Shown: positions 1-8,098, counted from the first letter of the stretch. The stretch is DNA of 64,000 nucleotides from Dendrophyllia cribrosa (GCA_024195265.1 JAJLRJ010000006.1:6855639-6919638); one strand, 5' to 3'. The notes: a model not told the origin generated them from the letters alone. Made by a program: numbers and translations.

Positions 1-1087
1 CCAATGAAGAAAGATTGGAGAAACATATGGCATCATGTGAACAATTTGAAGCTGTGAAAATTGTTATGCCAGTTGAAGGTTCAACCGTGAAATTCAAGAA
101 TTTCAACAGGAAAATGATTTTTCCATTTGTGATCTATGCCGATTTTGAAGCGAGACAACTCCCCGTTTCATCTGCGGGACCAAATCCAATGGCAAGCTTC
201 ACGGAGAAATTTCAAAAGCACATTCCCTGTTCTTTCGCTTTCCATGTCGTTTCACCTTTTGTGAAACGAGATCCAGTTTTATTTCGAGCAGAAAATGATT
301 CTGTGGACGTTGGGGAAAGATTCGTGAAAGATTTGGTGCAGTTTGTGAAAGGAATTCAAGAAGAGGTGAAGTTCCCGAAGCGGATGAAATTTGGGAGGAA
401 AGAGAAAGAAAAATTTGATGCAGCAACTGTTTGTTGGATCTGTGAAAAAGAATGGGAGTTGGGAGAAAAGCCAGTCAGGGATCACTGCCACTTTTCTGGA
501 GAATTCAGGGGAGCCGCTCATGACAAATGCAACCTGAACTTCAGGAAACCAAAATTCACCCCTGTGTTTTTCCACAACCTGACTGGTTATGACGCTCATC
601 TTTTCGTGAAAAATCTGGGAAAGATTGAAGGTGATATCACTTGCATCCCCAACAACGAAGAAAAATATATCTCCTTCTCCAAAAAGATTCTGTTGGGAAC
701 AAGATTGAATGAGAAAGGGAAAGTTGTGAAAATTTGGCATGAAATTCGATTTCTGGATTCAGCTAGATTCATGGCAGCTCCCTTGGGAAACTTGGTGAAG
801 AATTTGACGGACGAAGACTTCCTGGAAACTCAGAAAGTCTTTGGAGAAAAATGGAAGTGGATGAAACGGAAAGGAGTTTTTCCATATGAATGGTTGGATT
901 CAGTCGAAAAATTTCAGGAGAAAAAACTGCCTGAGAAATCCACCTTCTTCTCCAAATTGAATGATGAGGGTGTCTCCGATGAAGACTTCGAGCACGCCTG
1001 GAAAGTTTGGAAAGAAATGGAGATGAACAACATGGGAGATTTCCACGATGCATATCTGAAATCAGATGTGACTTTGTTGGCGGATGT
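1..1087 (+). CDS. polB: Family-B (protein-primed) DNA polymerase, 5' part, interrupted
   Basis: Amino-terminal part of a Polinton/adintovirus-type DNA polymerase, which would copy the linear element genome. The frame is open from base 3, so the true start lies left of the window. Visible in order: a C/H-rich amino region; exonuclease motif I (YADFEA) near residue 41 of the visible frame; an HNH-like zinc insert (DHCH...GAAHDKCN) near residues 153-170, typical of Polinton polymerases; exonuclease motif II (NLTGYDAHL); and exonuclease motif III (YLKSDVTLLAD) just before the break. At 1088 the frame runs into the inverted repeat of another element and ends in foreign sequence at 1166. The reading frame resumes in phase at 18126. 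No other frameshift or stop is seen in this half. Gene family is clear; that it is part of an outer Polinton is inference. Confidence 0.9.
1083..1087. repeat. Left copy of 5-bp target duplication (GATGT)
   Basis: GATGT stands directly before the left AGTAGT terminus and again (18126-18130) directly after the right terminus. Extending to six bases breaks the match (GGATGT against GATGTG), so the duplication is five bases, one fewer than the six usually reported for Polintons. Confidence 0.85.
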
Positions 1088-1149
1088 AGTAGTAAGGGGG
1101 GGCAACATGGGGCATAGTCATTTTTCCCTAACCACGCCCATGTTGGATT

Positions 1150-1345
1150 TTAAAATGGGGGCATAGTCAAAATCTCCTATATACGTCATCGCTGGATTTT
1201 GAAATGGGGGCATAGTCAAAATCTCCTATATACGTCATCGCTGGATTTTGAAATGGGGACATAGTCAAAATCTCCTATATACGTCATCGCTGGATTTTGA
1301 AATGGGGACATAGTCAAAATCTCCTATATACGTCATCGCTGACGT
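1150..1345 (+). repeat. 49-bp tandem repeats near the tip, about four copies
   Basis: Units start near 1161, 1210, 1259 and 1308 and contain CATAGTCAAAATCTCC, TATATACGTCATCGC and TGGATTTTGAAATGGGG. The inverted counterpart is at about 17868-18063. They could be binding sites for integrase, terminal protein or host factors. ACGTCA resembles a CREB/ATF half site; function is inference. Confidence 0.85.
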
Positions 1346-1546
1346 CAGCTGACGTTAACCCAACGGAAAAAAAGGAGCCACTATATAGGGGATTTTGACT
1401 AGAATTATTTTTCAATTTTTTTTCAAATTTTTTTGAATTTTTTTTTGAAGTTTTTTTTCAATTTTTGATTTATATAGGTGATTTTGAGTATCGAATTTTT
1501 TCAAAAAATTTTTTGATTTTTTTCAAAATTTTTTTCAAAATTTTTT

Positions 1547-1583
<37 letters not shown>

Positions 1584-2301
1584 GGGGGGAAGTGGTCAAA
1601 TTTCCCTGTGTACGATCCTCCTGGGGAATGAATTGGGGAAGTAGTCAAAATCCCCAATATGAAAGAAGAAGCCCACACAAAGATGAAAGTTCAATAACGT
1701 GTTTAATGAAAATCATCAACAAGAAAAAATTTCAAGGATTAACGCTTTCTTCTTTTCTCGAGTAACTTTCCGATCGGGGTTTGAGCAAAATTTATCTGGA
1801 TGTTATGGTGATAAAAGCGCTTATCATCGAGCGCTGAATAATTCTTTTAACAGAACATAATACAAGCAATCACTTGGTAATTAGACCGCATGAAAACCTT
1901 CAGGGCAAAAAATTCAAAGTCAGACATTTTCCGCGAAGACGTGTCGTAAATCGGGTTCTCTTTCTCTTTCGATTCCATCGCATGTTAGAACGAAAATCAT
2001 CTTGGCTCGCCTCCGGGACATTCCGTGAATGAAAAAAGAAAAAAAAAAAAATAGTTTGAATTCAATACTCGCAGAAAACTCGTTTGAAAGAAGAAACGTG
2101 AAAGTATTTTAAACAAATCAAATTTTCCTCGCATGACGAATCGAGCAAAGACAAACAAACAAACTACGAACCTGCGGAAGGATTTTGCAGTACAAAAATC
2201 CCTTTCTTTTGCCGAAAAGGTTGTCCTTTTTCCAAAGCCACCTCTTAAACCTTCCACGAGGAGAGTTGTCTGATTTTTTTAGCGAGGAACCATCTTTGTT
2301 T

Positions 2302-2481
2302 TCACGCCGTGAAAAAATCTTTCTTGTCTTTCTCAGAACAGCGTTTTCCTGGAAAAACCCGGCTTACGCCATCACTTGGCTCCAGACCACGCGCGAACCA
2401 CCAGCGGGACCTGGCTCGACGATAAAAGAGTTTAAATTGAAATCGTCTCGTCCCAAGTGTTTGCGATAATCTTGCACCCAT
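2302..2481 (-). CDS. Small basic protein with MGxxxS start, left-repeat copy
   Basis: A 59-residue reading frame, identical to the one at 16730-16909, pointing to the tip of the element. I chose the ATG at 2481 because a strong TATA box (TTTATAAAGG, 2566-2575) lies about 90 nt before it and the longer upstream frame would start before that box. The protein begins MGARLSQT, fitting the MGxxxS/T consensus for N-myristoylation. It continues with an Arg/Trp-rich stretch (YRRARSRWWFARG) and a Lys/Asp-rich tail. Function unknown; a virion or membrane-associated basic peptide is possible. No relative recognised. Confidence 0.5.
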   Translation of the reverse strand: MGARLSQTLGTRRFQFKLFYRRARSRWWFARGLEPSDGVSRVFPGKRCSEKDKKDFFTA

Positions 2482-2565
2482 TACTGTTTTCTTCTGCCGA
2501 GCAGCTCGTCTGGCTTTGCGTTGTAAGCGAATGAGAGAAGAATGAAAAAAGAACAAAGCGCGAGC

Positions 2566-2575
2566 CTTTATAAAG
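2566..2575 (-). promoter_or_regulatory. TATA box in left terminal repeat
   Basis: Minus strand CCCTTTATAAAGGCTCG, about 90 nt before the ATG at 2481; identical in the right repeat at 16637-16646 on the plus strand. Transcription would run to the element tip. Confidence 0.65.
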
Positions 2576-2868
2576 GGAAAAAAAGCTGACGCCATCCCTC
2601 AGGCTACGAGGAAGCCCTTCGCTGACGTCTCTTGTCTTTGAAGGGCAATTTGTTTTGTCAACCAAGCGTTTCCAGAAAGTGAGAGTGCTTTTTGTTTTGT
2701 GTTTTTCTTGCTTGTTTTTCGTTTTCTTGTTTTCGAATGTTCTTGTTGATTTTTTTCATCACGTTTTTGACTTTTTTTTTTTGACTTTTTTTTTTTGATG
2801 AATTCTTATTCAAAAAACCGGTTAGTGCAAGAAAAAGAGCACACGTGTTTTGACCATTTTAAAGCAAC

Positions 2869-2874
2869 TTTATT
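2869..2874 (-). terminator. Polyadenylation signal AATAAA after the last minus-strand gene
   Basis: AATAAA on the minus strand about 80 nt past the stop at 2955, followed by a T-rich stretch at the edge of the terminal repeat. Probable end for transcripts of the structural gene series. Confidence 0.6.
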
Positions 2875-2954
2875 ACAACAATCTTGTTGTGAAAACAGGT
2901 CAACAATTTAAATAGTGACAACTTTTAAACGTCTCTTTTTTCTGAACAACTTTC

Positions 2955-3863
2955 TTACTCTTGCACCCAACCGCGAGGTTTGTGTCGTTTCAAGGCGACC
3001 CCTTTTCCTTTTTGAATAATGTTTTCTATCTTGGCTTGTCTTTGCTTTTCTCTCTGTTTCATGCTTTCCTTGTGCTCTTGATATTCTGTTTCCAGTTGAC
3101 CCCACAGTTTGTCACGACGTTCCAGCAGCTCTCTTTTGTGTGCTTCCACGGCAGCATCGAATGTGTCTTTGTCCGTGGTCCAGTATTTGAGGTCGCTGAA
3201 GGGCAAACCATAGTTTTCTGAGTTTAATTGATCGTCCAACTCTCGTATGACTTCAGCAGACTTTTGAGCCACTTGCCAATCTAGATCAGCCATTTTCACC
3301 TCGTTAGGATTATTGCCGGCGCGCTTGGCCTCGTCCAAATTCTGTTTAGCCACGTTGATGAAGTTTTCCAATTGTTTGTCAATGTTCTTTGATTGCTGGT
3401 GCGCTTCTTGAAATGACTTGGGAGGTGGTGGAAGTGTGGATCCAAGGGGTGGTTTGGGGGGAATAATATCATCCGTTCGGGCTTGGTTTTCCGCCGCCGA
3501 AAGAGGGGGAGGTCTTCTCAAGAGCGCAGAGGTCTGACGGGGGTCTATCATGTGTCGTAGTTGATTCTGAAGTCGAAAGTATTCGCTGCTCTTACTTCCG
3601 TACGAAGGTAACTTGGGCGGTTGCCCTTCACCTTCCACGCTCTTCATGGCATCCATGACACGCATGACGCGATCCAAACGAGGGGCATTGACCAATTGGT
3701 CCGTCAAGAATTGACGTTTCCAGTAGGCTTCGTTGGGGTCGGGGGGTGTTTGTTCACCCCTTCCCCATTGACGGGATGAATCGGGTAGAAAGGGAACCGG
3801 CGGTTTCATCCAGGGGGGATCTTTGGGCACCAACATCATCTCTCGAGCGTATTTGTCCGTCAT
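2955..3863 (-). CDS. Polinton virion-type protein with conserved LVP amino end and coiled coil
   Basis: 302 residues. The amino end (YAREMMLVPKD) matches the LVP-type start common in the last structural gene of cnidarian and arthropod Polintons; the family has no established function. Residues about 105-150 are proline-rich (PPPPKSF); from about 150 to the end the protein is charged and helical, with Gln/Glu/Lys-rich probable coiled coil, and the tail is basic (KGKGVALKRHKPRG). The start ATG overlaps the stop of the upstream gene by ATGA. It is the last gene of the long minus-strand series, with a polyadenylation signal about 80 bp beyond its stop. Possible virion scaffold or internal protein; that is inference. 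Confidence 0.75.
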   Translation of the reverse strand: MTDKYAREMMLVPKDPPWMKPPVPFLPDSSRQWGRGEQTPPDPNEAYWKRQFLTDQLVNAPRLDRVMRVMDAMKSVEGEGQPPKLPSYGSKSSEYFRLQNQLRHMIDPRQTSALLRRPPPLSAAENQARTDDIIPPKPPLGSTLPPPPKSFQEAHQQSKNIDKQLENFINVAKQNLDEAKRAGNNPNEVKMADLDWQVAQKSAEVIRELDDQLNSENYGLPFSDLKYWTTDKDTFDAAVEAHKRELLERRDKLWGQLETEYQEHKESMKQREKQRQAKIENIIQKGKGVALKRHKPRGWVQE

Positions 3864-4483
3864 GACGACAAGGCGTCTAGTCCGGCTTGCAAAAAGGGAA
3901 CGAGTTTTTCTCCTCCTACTCTTCTTAAGAGCCTCTTTCTTTCGTGCAAAGGCGTCGTCAGTGCACTGATGCGTCGAATCGTTTTCCTGTTACCCAGGAG
4001 AGGGGTTTTGACGTAAGCGGGTACTTGGATCACGTTGTCGTAGAGATTACGTATCAGATCGGTCAGAGCTCGCAATTGTTCGTTGCTGGCTCTTTTTATG
4101 TCCTCCGAAAACGTCCGGCGATCCGTCAACCCCGATAACCAGTCGGCTTGTTCTTGCATGCGCCATCCCCTTGATCTTTTGCCTGCACCTTGTTGTTCTT
4201 GCTTCTTCTTCTTCTTTTTTTTCTTTTTCGAGAGTTGACTTGCAAGCACACCGCCCAAAGTGGCCGCTAAAATCGCTCCCGCTGTCGCCGCATTGGCTGT
4301 CTTGATTCCTTTTTTCAAGGCAATACTGGCTTTCACGGCTCGGTTGGGTCTCCCAAAACGATCGGTAGTGGCCTTCTTTCTTGGGGCATCAAATCCCGAG
4401 TTCGCTCGTCGCTCTGCAGCAGAAGTGGGCGAAAAATTTGAATTGACAGGAAAAGCACGCCAACCGCCTCTAGGTGGGGCCAT
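3860..4483 (-). CDS. Hydrophobic/poly-lysine virion-type protein with GGxxLxPxL tail
   Basis: 207 residues from the ATG at 4483. I prefer this start to an upstream in-frame ATG at 4564 because a TATA-like box (ATATAAG, 4521-4528) lies about 40 nt before it and inside the longer frame. Middle: an Ala/Gly-rich hydrophobic segment (AGAILAATLGGVLASQL) followed by nine lysines. Carboxy end: RKTIRRISAL then RKRLLRRVGGEKLVPFL, which resembles the R..L..R...L..R..GG.L..LL tail conserved among Polinton proteins that precede the LVP gene. Its stop overlaps the next gene's ATG. Probably an internal or membrane-active virion protein; no proven role. Confidence 0.7.
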   Translation of the reverse strand: MAPPRGGWRAFPVNSNFSPTSAAERRANSGFDAPRKKATTDRFGRPNRAVKASIALKKGIKTANAATAGAILAATLGGVLASQLSKKKKKKKKKQEQQGAGKRSRGWRMQEQADWLSGLTDRRTFSEDIKRASNEQLRALTDLIRNLYDNVIQVPAYVKTPLLGNRKTIRRISALTTPLHERKRLLRRVGGEKLVPFLQAGLDALSS

Positions 4484-4520
4484 CACAAAAAACTGTGTGT
4501 GTCCTGCAGTTTCCTCCTTT

Positions 4521-4528
4521 CTTATATC
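4521..4528 (-). promoter_or_regulatory. TATA box for gene 3860-4483
   Basis: Minus strand GGATATAAGAAAGG, about 40 nt before the ATG at 4483. It lies at the 3' side of the neighbouring coding region. Confidence 0.5.
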
Positions 4529-4538
4529 CTTCGCCTGC

Positions 4539-4898
4539 CTACACCAAGGTTGTGGAATTTTCAAGTTGAAATTGCACGTGTGACGGCAAATGATTGGGTA
4601 GACCTACGAGTTTGGACAGACCAGGTTCTTGAGCCCAACGGGGCAAGGATGTTCTTTTTTTTCTACCGCCCTTCTGAGGTTTCTTTTTTCTCAAACGGTT
4701 GAAGCGTTTCGAGAGCCACTTTATGCCACGTTTGCCACACTTGGTCACCTTCTCGAACACCTCTGGTCCTTTGTCCATGGCGTGTTCAATCCCTTGACTT
4801 AAGAGATTGGCCACAATGGGAGCTGCCGTGGCCACGGCCATGTCGGCGCCCAAACCTTTTCCACGCTGTCTTGTTTTCTTTCTGCGAACGGTTGGCAT
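4539..4898 (-). CDS. Small basic protein, probable virion component
   Basis: 119 residues. The amino end is strongly basic (PTVRRKKTRQRGKG), followed by a short Ala-rich hydrophobic helix (MAVATAAPIVANLL) and another basic block (RLRKKKPQKGGRKKR). TATA box 35-40 nt before the ATG. The QKGG in the basic block resembles the Q-x-G-G motif repeated in other virion-type proteins of this element. The composition is like a core or DNA-condensing protein; no family recognised. Confidence 0.6.
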   Translation of the reverse strand: MPTVRRKKTRQRGKGLGADMAVATAAPIVANLLSQGIEHAMDKGPEVFEKVTKCGKRGIKWLSKRFNRLRKKKPQKGGRKKRTSLPRWAQEPGLSKLVGLPNHLPSHVQFQLENSTTLV

Positions 4899-4931
4899 GG
4901 TGAATGTACTTGCGGATGAGGACTACTCTCT

Positions 4932-4939
4932 CTTTATAC
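4932..4939 (-). promoter_or_regulatory. TATA box for gene 4539-4898
   Basis: Minus strand GGTATAAAGAGAG in the 46-bp gap between two genes, about 35-40 nt before the ATG at 4898. Confidence 0.6.
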
Positions 4940-4944
4940 CTTCC

Positions 4945-5529
4945 TTAAACTTCCCAGGGTTTGCGATGCGCTTTATAATGCCCCGTGGCTCCTTTGGCTC
5001 CCATACGCTTGTAATCTTTTCTCTTTCCAACCTCGTATCCCACTTTGGCAGCACTGCTTAGCAGCGTTAAAAACCCTCCTTCTTGTTTCTTCTTCTTCTT
5101 TTTCTTCTTCTGGGTGAAGACTTTGGCTGTTAAGGCACCCAAAAACGCTGCTGGCACGGCCGCCGCAGCTCCTCCTAATGCAGCACCTGCTGTTAATTTT
5201 CCCGTTAAGGTTTCGGGAGTCATCTTTTCTCGCAAGCGCCACATCTTTCTGTTGACCCAACGATCGACCTTCTGAGCGGGTCGGTTGGCATAGGCTTTGG
5301 CCATGGCTCTTGATCTCTGGCTGCCATCGATCCCGCGACCTCTTTGACTGCGACGGATCTGTGCTTGCCAGGCCGCCCGACCCGTGGTGAGATCGCTTGC
5401 ATCTTGCAATTGTATCCCTTTCCCAACCACGTAACGGGTAAAAGGAACGCCTTGCGACCAAGGCGCTCGAGCGATGCGTGGCATGGTGGGCCATGTTCCA
5501 TAGGTGGGAATGACAATGAGGGACTGCAT
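4945..5529 (-). CDS. Hydrophobic/poly-lysine protein with QEGGF motif
   Basis: 194 residues. The amino half is polar and basic; residues about 110-140 form an Ala/Gly-rich hydrophobic segment (GAALGGAAAAVPAAFLGAL), followed by eight lysines and then KQEGGFLTLLSSAAKVGYE. The same QEGGF...GYE arrangement recurs near the start of the 9574-10224 product, so these may be related virion proteins and QEGG|F may be a maturation-protease site (inference). TATA box 43-50 nt before the ATG. Could be a membrane-active capsid protein comparable in role to adenovirus pVI; this is not shown by sequence similarity. Confidence 0.65.
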   Translation of the reverse strand: MQSLIVIPTYGTWPTMPRIARAPWSQGVPFTRYVVGKGIQLQDASDLTTGRAAWQAQIRRSQRGRGIDGSQRSRAMAKAYANRPAQKVDRWVNRKMWRLREKMTPETLTGKLTAGAALGGAAAAVPAAFLGALTAKVFTQKKKKKKKKQEGGFLTLLSSAAKVGYEVGKRKDYKRMGAKGATGHYKAHRKPWEV

Positions 5530-5542
5530 AACTGTTTTCTTT

Positions 5543-5959
5543 TTATGATTTCTTCTTCTTCGTCTTCGTCTTTTTTATAGCTTTGGCGATTAAAGTTCCC
5601 ACTATGGGGGCCAAGACACCTCCCATCGCCCCAGCTGCCAGAGCTCGTTTCGTTCCTGCTTTGAGTTTGGGGCGTTTGATGCCTGGTTTGAAAGCATTCT
5701 TGGCTTTGAATTGGGTTTGTCGTCCCTTCTCCATGATCCTTTCACCCAGATTGGGGTTGGGGTTTTCCAACATCCACTGGAGGTGACGGGCACCTTCTCG
5801 CAATTTACCACTTTCGTTTTGCAAGTGTCGATGCATGTTGGCTCTCTCCTTATTCCATCGCGCTCTGATCTGATTGGTGCGGGTGGCGCGAGATTTGCTG
5901 AAATCCTCCAACATGCCTCGTCCTCGCTGTCTTCTCCAATCTCGACGACGGGAAGACAT
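5543..5959 (-). CDS. Small basic/hydrophobic virion-type protein
   Basis: 138 residues from the ATG at 5959; the frame extends three codons upstream to a GTG, but the ATG follows GAGAAAAATG, the A-tract pattern seen before other genes. Amino half is Arg-rich (SSRRRDWRRQRGRG); the carboxy end is an Ala/Gly hydrophobic segment (LAAGAMGGVLAPIVGTLIAKAI) and then a Lys/Thr tail. It is the third of three consecutive genes with the same hydrophobic-then-polylysine plan. Five bases separate it from the ATPase stop. Function unknown. Confidence 0.65.
   Translation of the reverse strand: MSSRRRDWRRQRGRGMLEDFSKSRATRTNQIRARWNKERANMHRHLQNESGKLREGARHLQWMLENPNPNLGERIMEKGRQTQFKAKNAFKPGIKRPKLKAGTKRALAAGAMGGVLAPIVGTLIAKAIKKTKTKKKKS
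5572..5580 (-). promoter_or_regulatory. TATA box for gene 4945-5529
   Basis: Minus strand CTATAAAAAAG, located inside the 3' end of the upstream gene (5543-5959), about 45 nt before the ATG at 5529. Confidence 0.6.
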
Positions 5960-5964
5960 TTTTC

Positions 5965-6672
5965 TCACGTTTTGTGTCTTCTCTTTTGAGCGGGTTGCAA
6001 CACGGTAAGAGGTTCGGGATCGTCTATCAAGAGATGGGTACGAAAACGAATGGCGTCGTCGGTTCGAGGATGATGGTCGGTCAATAGATAGCCAAAAGGT
6101 TTCTCTGTGGCCCTTTTATAGATGGGCCAAAATGCCTCTGAATCACCCAACCAACGATTGCCCAGCATCTTGATGTAACGGGTATCCGCAGGATTTTTGA
6201 AGAGAACGGTGTAATGATAATTGCGATTTTGACCAGCTTGTTCCTTGCCCGAATGGAAGAGGTTCTGCGACAGGAAAATTGCAAAGAGACCCAAGTGATG
6301 CGTTCCTTTGGTCAACAGTTGGGTCACTTGAGGTGACTTGCTGCTTTCGTGCATGAGATCGTCCATGATGATCAAACCGGGGCGTGTTTCGGGTGGAAAG
6401 AGTGCTTCCACGTTGTCTGGCAAGCCCTCGTGAAATTGCACGCCCATCTCTTGGAATTGGTTAAAAATCGGTTGCCAGGCTGATCCATAGCAATACACGA
6501 TTTTTTGAAAATAACAAGGGGATCTGTCGTCTTCCCGAAAGTAGCACGGAGCATCTTTGACCAACTTGTACAAGAAGGTTGTCTTGCCGCTCAAGGTAGG
6601 ACCCACGATCTGCATGTTACCCGGGACCCTGAAACGCGGATCATAACAAGAGGGAGCATCTTCCGTTTCCAT
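5965..6672 (-). CDS. Genome-packaging ATPase (FtsK/HerA type)
   Basis: 235 residues, usual length for Polinton/adintovirus ATPases. Walker A is GPTLSGKTT at residues 24-32 and Walker B is GLIIMDDLMHE around 99-109. Downstream are a conserved Q (SQNLFH) and the RN motif (AGQNRNYHYTVLF) typical of this A32-like family. It would drive DNA into the capsid. A CATAAAAGG box stands about 40 nt before the start, and TTAAAAACATGG surrounds it. It lies between the protease and the small virion genes, the expected neighbourhood. Confidence 0.93.
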   Translation of the reverse strand: METEDAPSCYDPRFRVPGNMQIVGPTLSGKTTFLYKLVKDAPCYFREDDRSPCYFQKIVYCYGSAWQPIFNQFQEMGVQFHEGLPDNVEALFPPETRPGLIIMDDLMHESSKSPQVTQLLTKGTHHLGLFAIFLSQNLFHSGKEQAGQNRNYHYTVLFKNPADTRYIKMLGNRWLGDSEAFWPIYKRATEKPFGYLLTDHHPRTDDAIRFRTHLLIDDPEPLTVLQPAQKRRHKT

Positions 6673-6711
6673 GTTTTTAACCTGTCACCCCGTAAAAAAC
6701 ACCGTTCTTCC

Positions 6712-6719
6712 TTTTATGC
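6712..6719 (-). promoter_or_regulatory. TATA-like box for the ATPase gene
   Basis: Minus strand GGCATAAAAGGAAG about 40 nt before the ATG at 6672, overlapping the end of the protease gene. Confidence 0.5.
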
Positions 6720-7265
6720 CTTTCTTTTGCAAAGATTCAACCGTTTGATCCGACACATCTGGTTGGGGCGTCCATCCTCATCATACAGTCCCCCTGCCAG
6801 GTGTTGGTGTTGTAAACTCGGGAATTCTTCCCGTACTCGTTCCACCACGGCCGTATCGTTGTAGACACGATCCGTGTGTGAGAAGGGTCGAACAATTTGG
6901 GTCATGGGTTTGCCGCGGCAACGATGAAATAAGTAGTACAAACAATAATCTCCGCACACATCGGTGTTGGTTCCTTGTAGCTCTTGTGGAATGTGACGGA
7001 AAAGGTCGAAACAACGCCACGCTGCGTTGTAGAAGGATGGCGCTCGCGCGTAACTATCAAAGAATTCTCCGTGGTCTTGACTCGCCCAAAACACCGCTAT
7101 CCAATGTTGGCCGGGTAAGCGTATGGGGTCCGTGTTCCATATGGCGCACTTGGGGTACTCGATGGGTTGACAGGCTCCTTCATCCGCACCAAACACGTCC
7201 CAAAAGTATTTTGAAATGTTGTCATCGCCTCGACACGCTTTTCGCAATTGCGACGTGTCATGCAT
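6714..7265 (-). CDS. Adenain-like maturation cysteine protease
   Basis: 183 residues from the ATG at 7265. I chose this start because TAA of the upstream gene is followed directly by AAATG (TAAAAATG); a longer frame from 7280 would overlap that gene. Catalytic residues of the adenovirus-type C5 family are visible in order: His54 (GQHWIAVFW), Asp70 region (GEFFDSYA), Gln97 (LQGTNTD) and Cys104 (VCGDYCLYYLFH). It would cleave virion precursors during capsid maturation; candidate sites are the Q-x-G-G motifs in neighbouring proteins. A TTATAAAAG box lies at 7351-7360. Confidence 0.93.
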   Translation of the reverse strand: MHDTSQLRKACRGDDNISKYFWDVFGADEGACQPIEYPKCAIWNTDPIRLPGQHWIAVFWASQDHGEFFDSYARAPSFYNAAWRCFDLFRHIPQELQGTNTDVCGDYCLYYLFHRCRGKPMTQIVRPFSHTDRVYNDTAVVERVREEFPSLQHQHLAGGLYDEDGRPNQMCRIKRLNLCKRKA

Positions 7266-7267
7266 TT

Positions 7268-7579
7268 TTACTGCAGGCAACAGGCATCACTTTTTTTGGC
7301 GTAACCTTTGTCGCGGGCCCAACGCGTGAACCCTTTGTTTCCACCGCGTCTTTTATAAGACGCATACTCGGCTTTGTACCTGTTCACGTTTCGTCGGGCC
7401 TTGTCGTGGTCGATGGGTTGTTGCATGGCTTCGATGGCGTCCCGTGTCACTTGGATCCCTTTCTTAAAATCCACCACAATGGGGACGAAACCTCCTCGTT
7501 GAATACCTCCCTGCCTTGTCATCCGACGATTTCTTCGTCTTTGGGCGCTGTCTCGTCTGGCACGGGATGGGTTGACCAT
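7268..7579 (-). CDS. Small basic protein with QGG/QRGGF motifs
   Basis: 103 residues from the ATG at 7579. The frame is open upstream through a run of lysine codons, but that is only the A tract (about 18 A) that precedes AGATGG, so it is treated as a leader. Sequence is Arg-rich (RRDSAQRRRNRRM), with RQGGIQRGGF around residues 22-31 and a Lys/Arg/Tyr-rich second half. Stop and protease start are joined as TAAAAATG. Likely virion or core protein and possible protease substrate; no family recognised. Confidence 0.65.
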   Translation of the reverse strand: MVNPSRARRDSAQRRRNRRMTRQGGIQRGGFVPIVVDFKKGIQVTRDAIEAMQQPIDHDKARRNVNRYKAEYASYKRRGGNKGFTRWARDKGYAKKSDACCLQ

Positions 7580-7619
7580 CTTTTTTTTTTTTTTTTTTGA
7601 CAAGGTGGATCTTTTTTTT

Positions 7620-7856
7620 TTATCTCCGCCGCTTTTTGGCCTTTAAAAAATGCTCCACGTTGTCTTTTATGCCTTTGAATGCTTGCTTGCCCAGGAACAA
7701 GCCTGCCGTAGCAAACGAAGGGGCAGGTCCTGATAAAAACATACTGGCTCCCTCGGCTATTTTATCCTGCAGGGTGGGTCGTCTCACGAACCTAGCACCC
7801 CCTCTGTGGTACCTCTTTTTGCGAGATACTCTTCTTCTTTTCTTTCTGCAAGGCAT
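7620..7856 (-). CDS. Small Lys/Arg-rich protein with central hydrophobic stretch
   Basis: 78 residues from the ATG at 7856; the frame runs on upstream, but a TATA box (7888-7895) lies about 37 nt before this ATG, so the longer start is unlikely. Both ends are basic (MPCRKKRRRVSRKKRYHRGG and a Lys/Arg tail) with a Gly/Ala/Phe-rich centre (FLSGPAPSFATAGLFLG). Possibly a core peptide of the pX type; inference from composition only. Confidence 0.6.
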   Translation of the reverse strand: MPCRKKRRRVSRKKRYHRGGARFVRRPTLQDKIAEGASMFLSGPAPSFATAGLFLGKQAFKGIKDNVEHFLKAKKRRR

Positions 7857-7887
7857 TTTCAAAACTGACCAAGGAGGACTTGTGCCC

Positions 7888-7895
7888 TTTTTTAT
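7888..7895 (-). promoter_or_regulatory. TATA box for gene 7620-7856
   Basis: Minus strand CCTATAAAAAAGGGC about 37 nt before the ATG at 7856. Confidence 0.65.
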
Positions 7896-7949
7896 AGGGG
7901 GCCCGAGGAACAGGAGAGTGACACACACAAACATCACCAAAAAAGATAA

Positions 7950-8016
7950 AACATTTTTATTAAACTCTTTTTTTTTTCTTGTTACAAAAAAGCTCTTTTC
8001 AAACAAGGCATCTAAA
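7950..8016 (-). repeat. Partial duplicate of the major capsid gene 3' end
   Basis: Resembles 8038-8115: both read ACATTTTTAT, a long T run, TGTTACAAAAA, then AGCTCTTTTCA and CAAGGCATC. In 8038-8115 that last part is the stop-codon region of the major capsid gene; here it is out of context. The copy contains its own AATAAA on the minus strand (7956-7961). Confidence 0.6.
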
Positions 8017-8059
8017 GTTCATGAAATAGGCAAGTGACATTTTTATCGACCTCTTTTTT

Positions 8060-8065
8060 TTTATT
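8060..8065 (-). terminator. Polyadenylation signal AATAAA after the major capsid gene
   Basis: AATAAA on the minus strand about 35 nt beyond the stop at 8099; a second one is in the duplicated copy at 7956-7961. Confidence 0.6.
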
Positions 8066-8098
8066 GTTACAAAAAGATAATGTTTTCTCCAGCTCTTT

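Larger units (their letters stand above)
1088..2823 (+). repeat. Left terminal inverted repeat of inner element
   Basis: Matches the reverse complement of 16388-18125 almost perfectly; the visible difference is in homopolymers (seven against eight G after AGTAA). Contents from the tip inward: four copies of a 49-bp repeat, a pair of CRE-like TGACGT sites, long A/T homopolymer palindromes (1400-1580), a 270-bp unique stretch, and a short outward-facing gene with its own TATA box. It ends at AACCGGTT, after which the two sides diverge. Confidence 0.92.
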
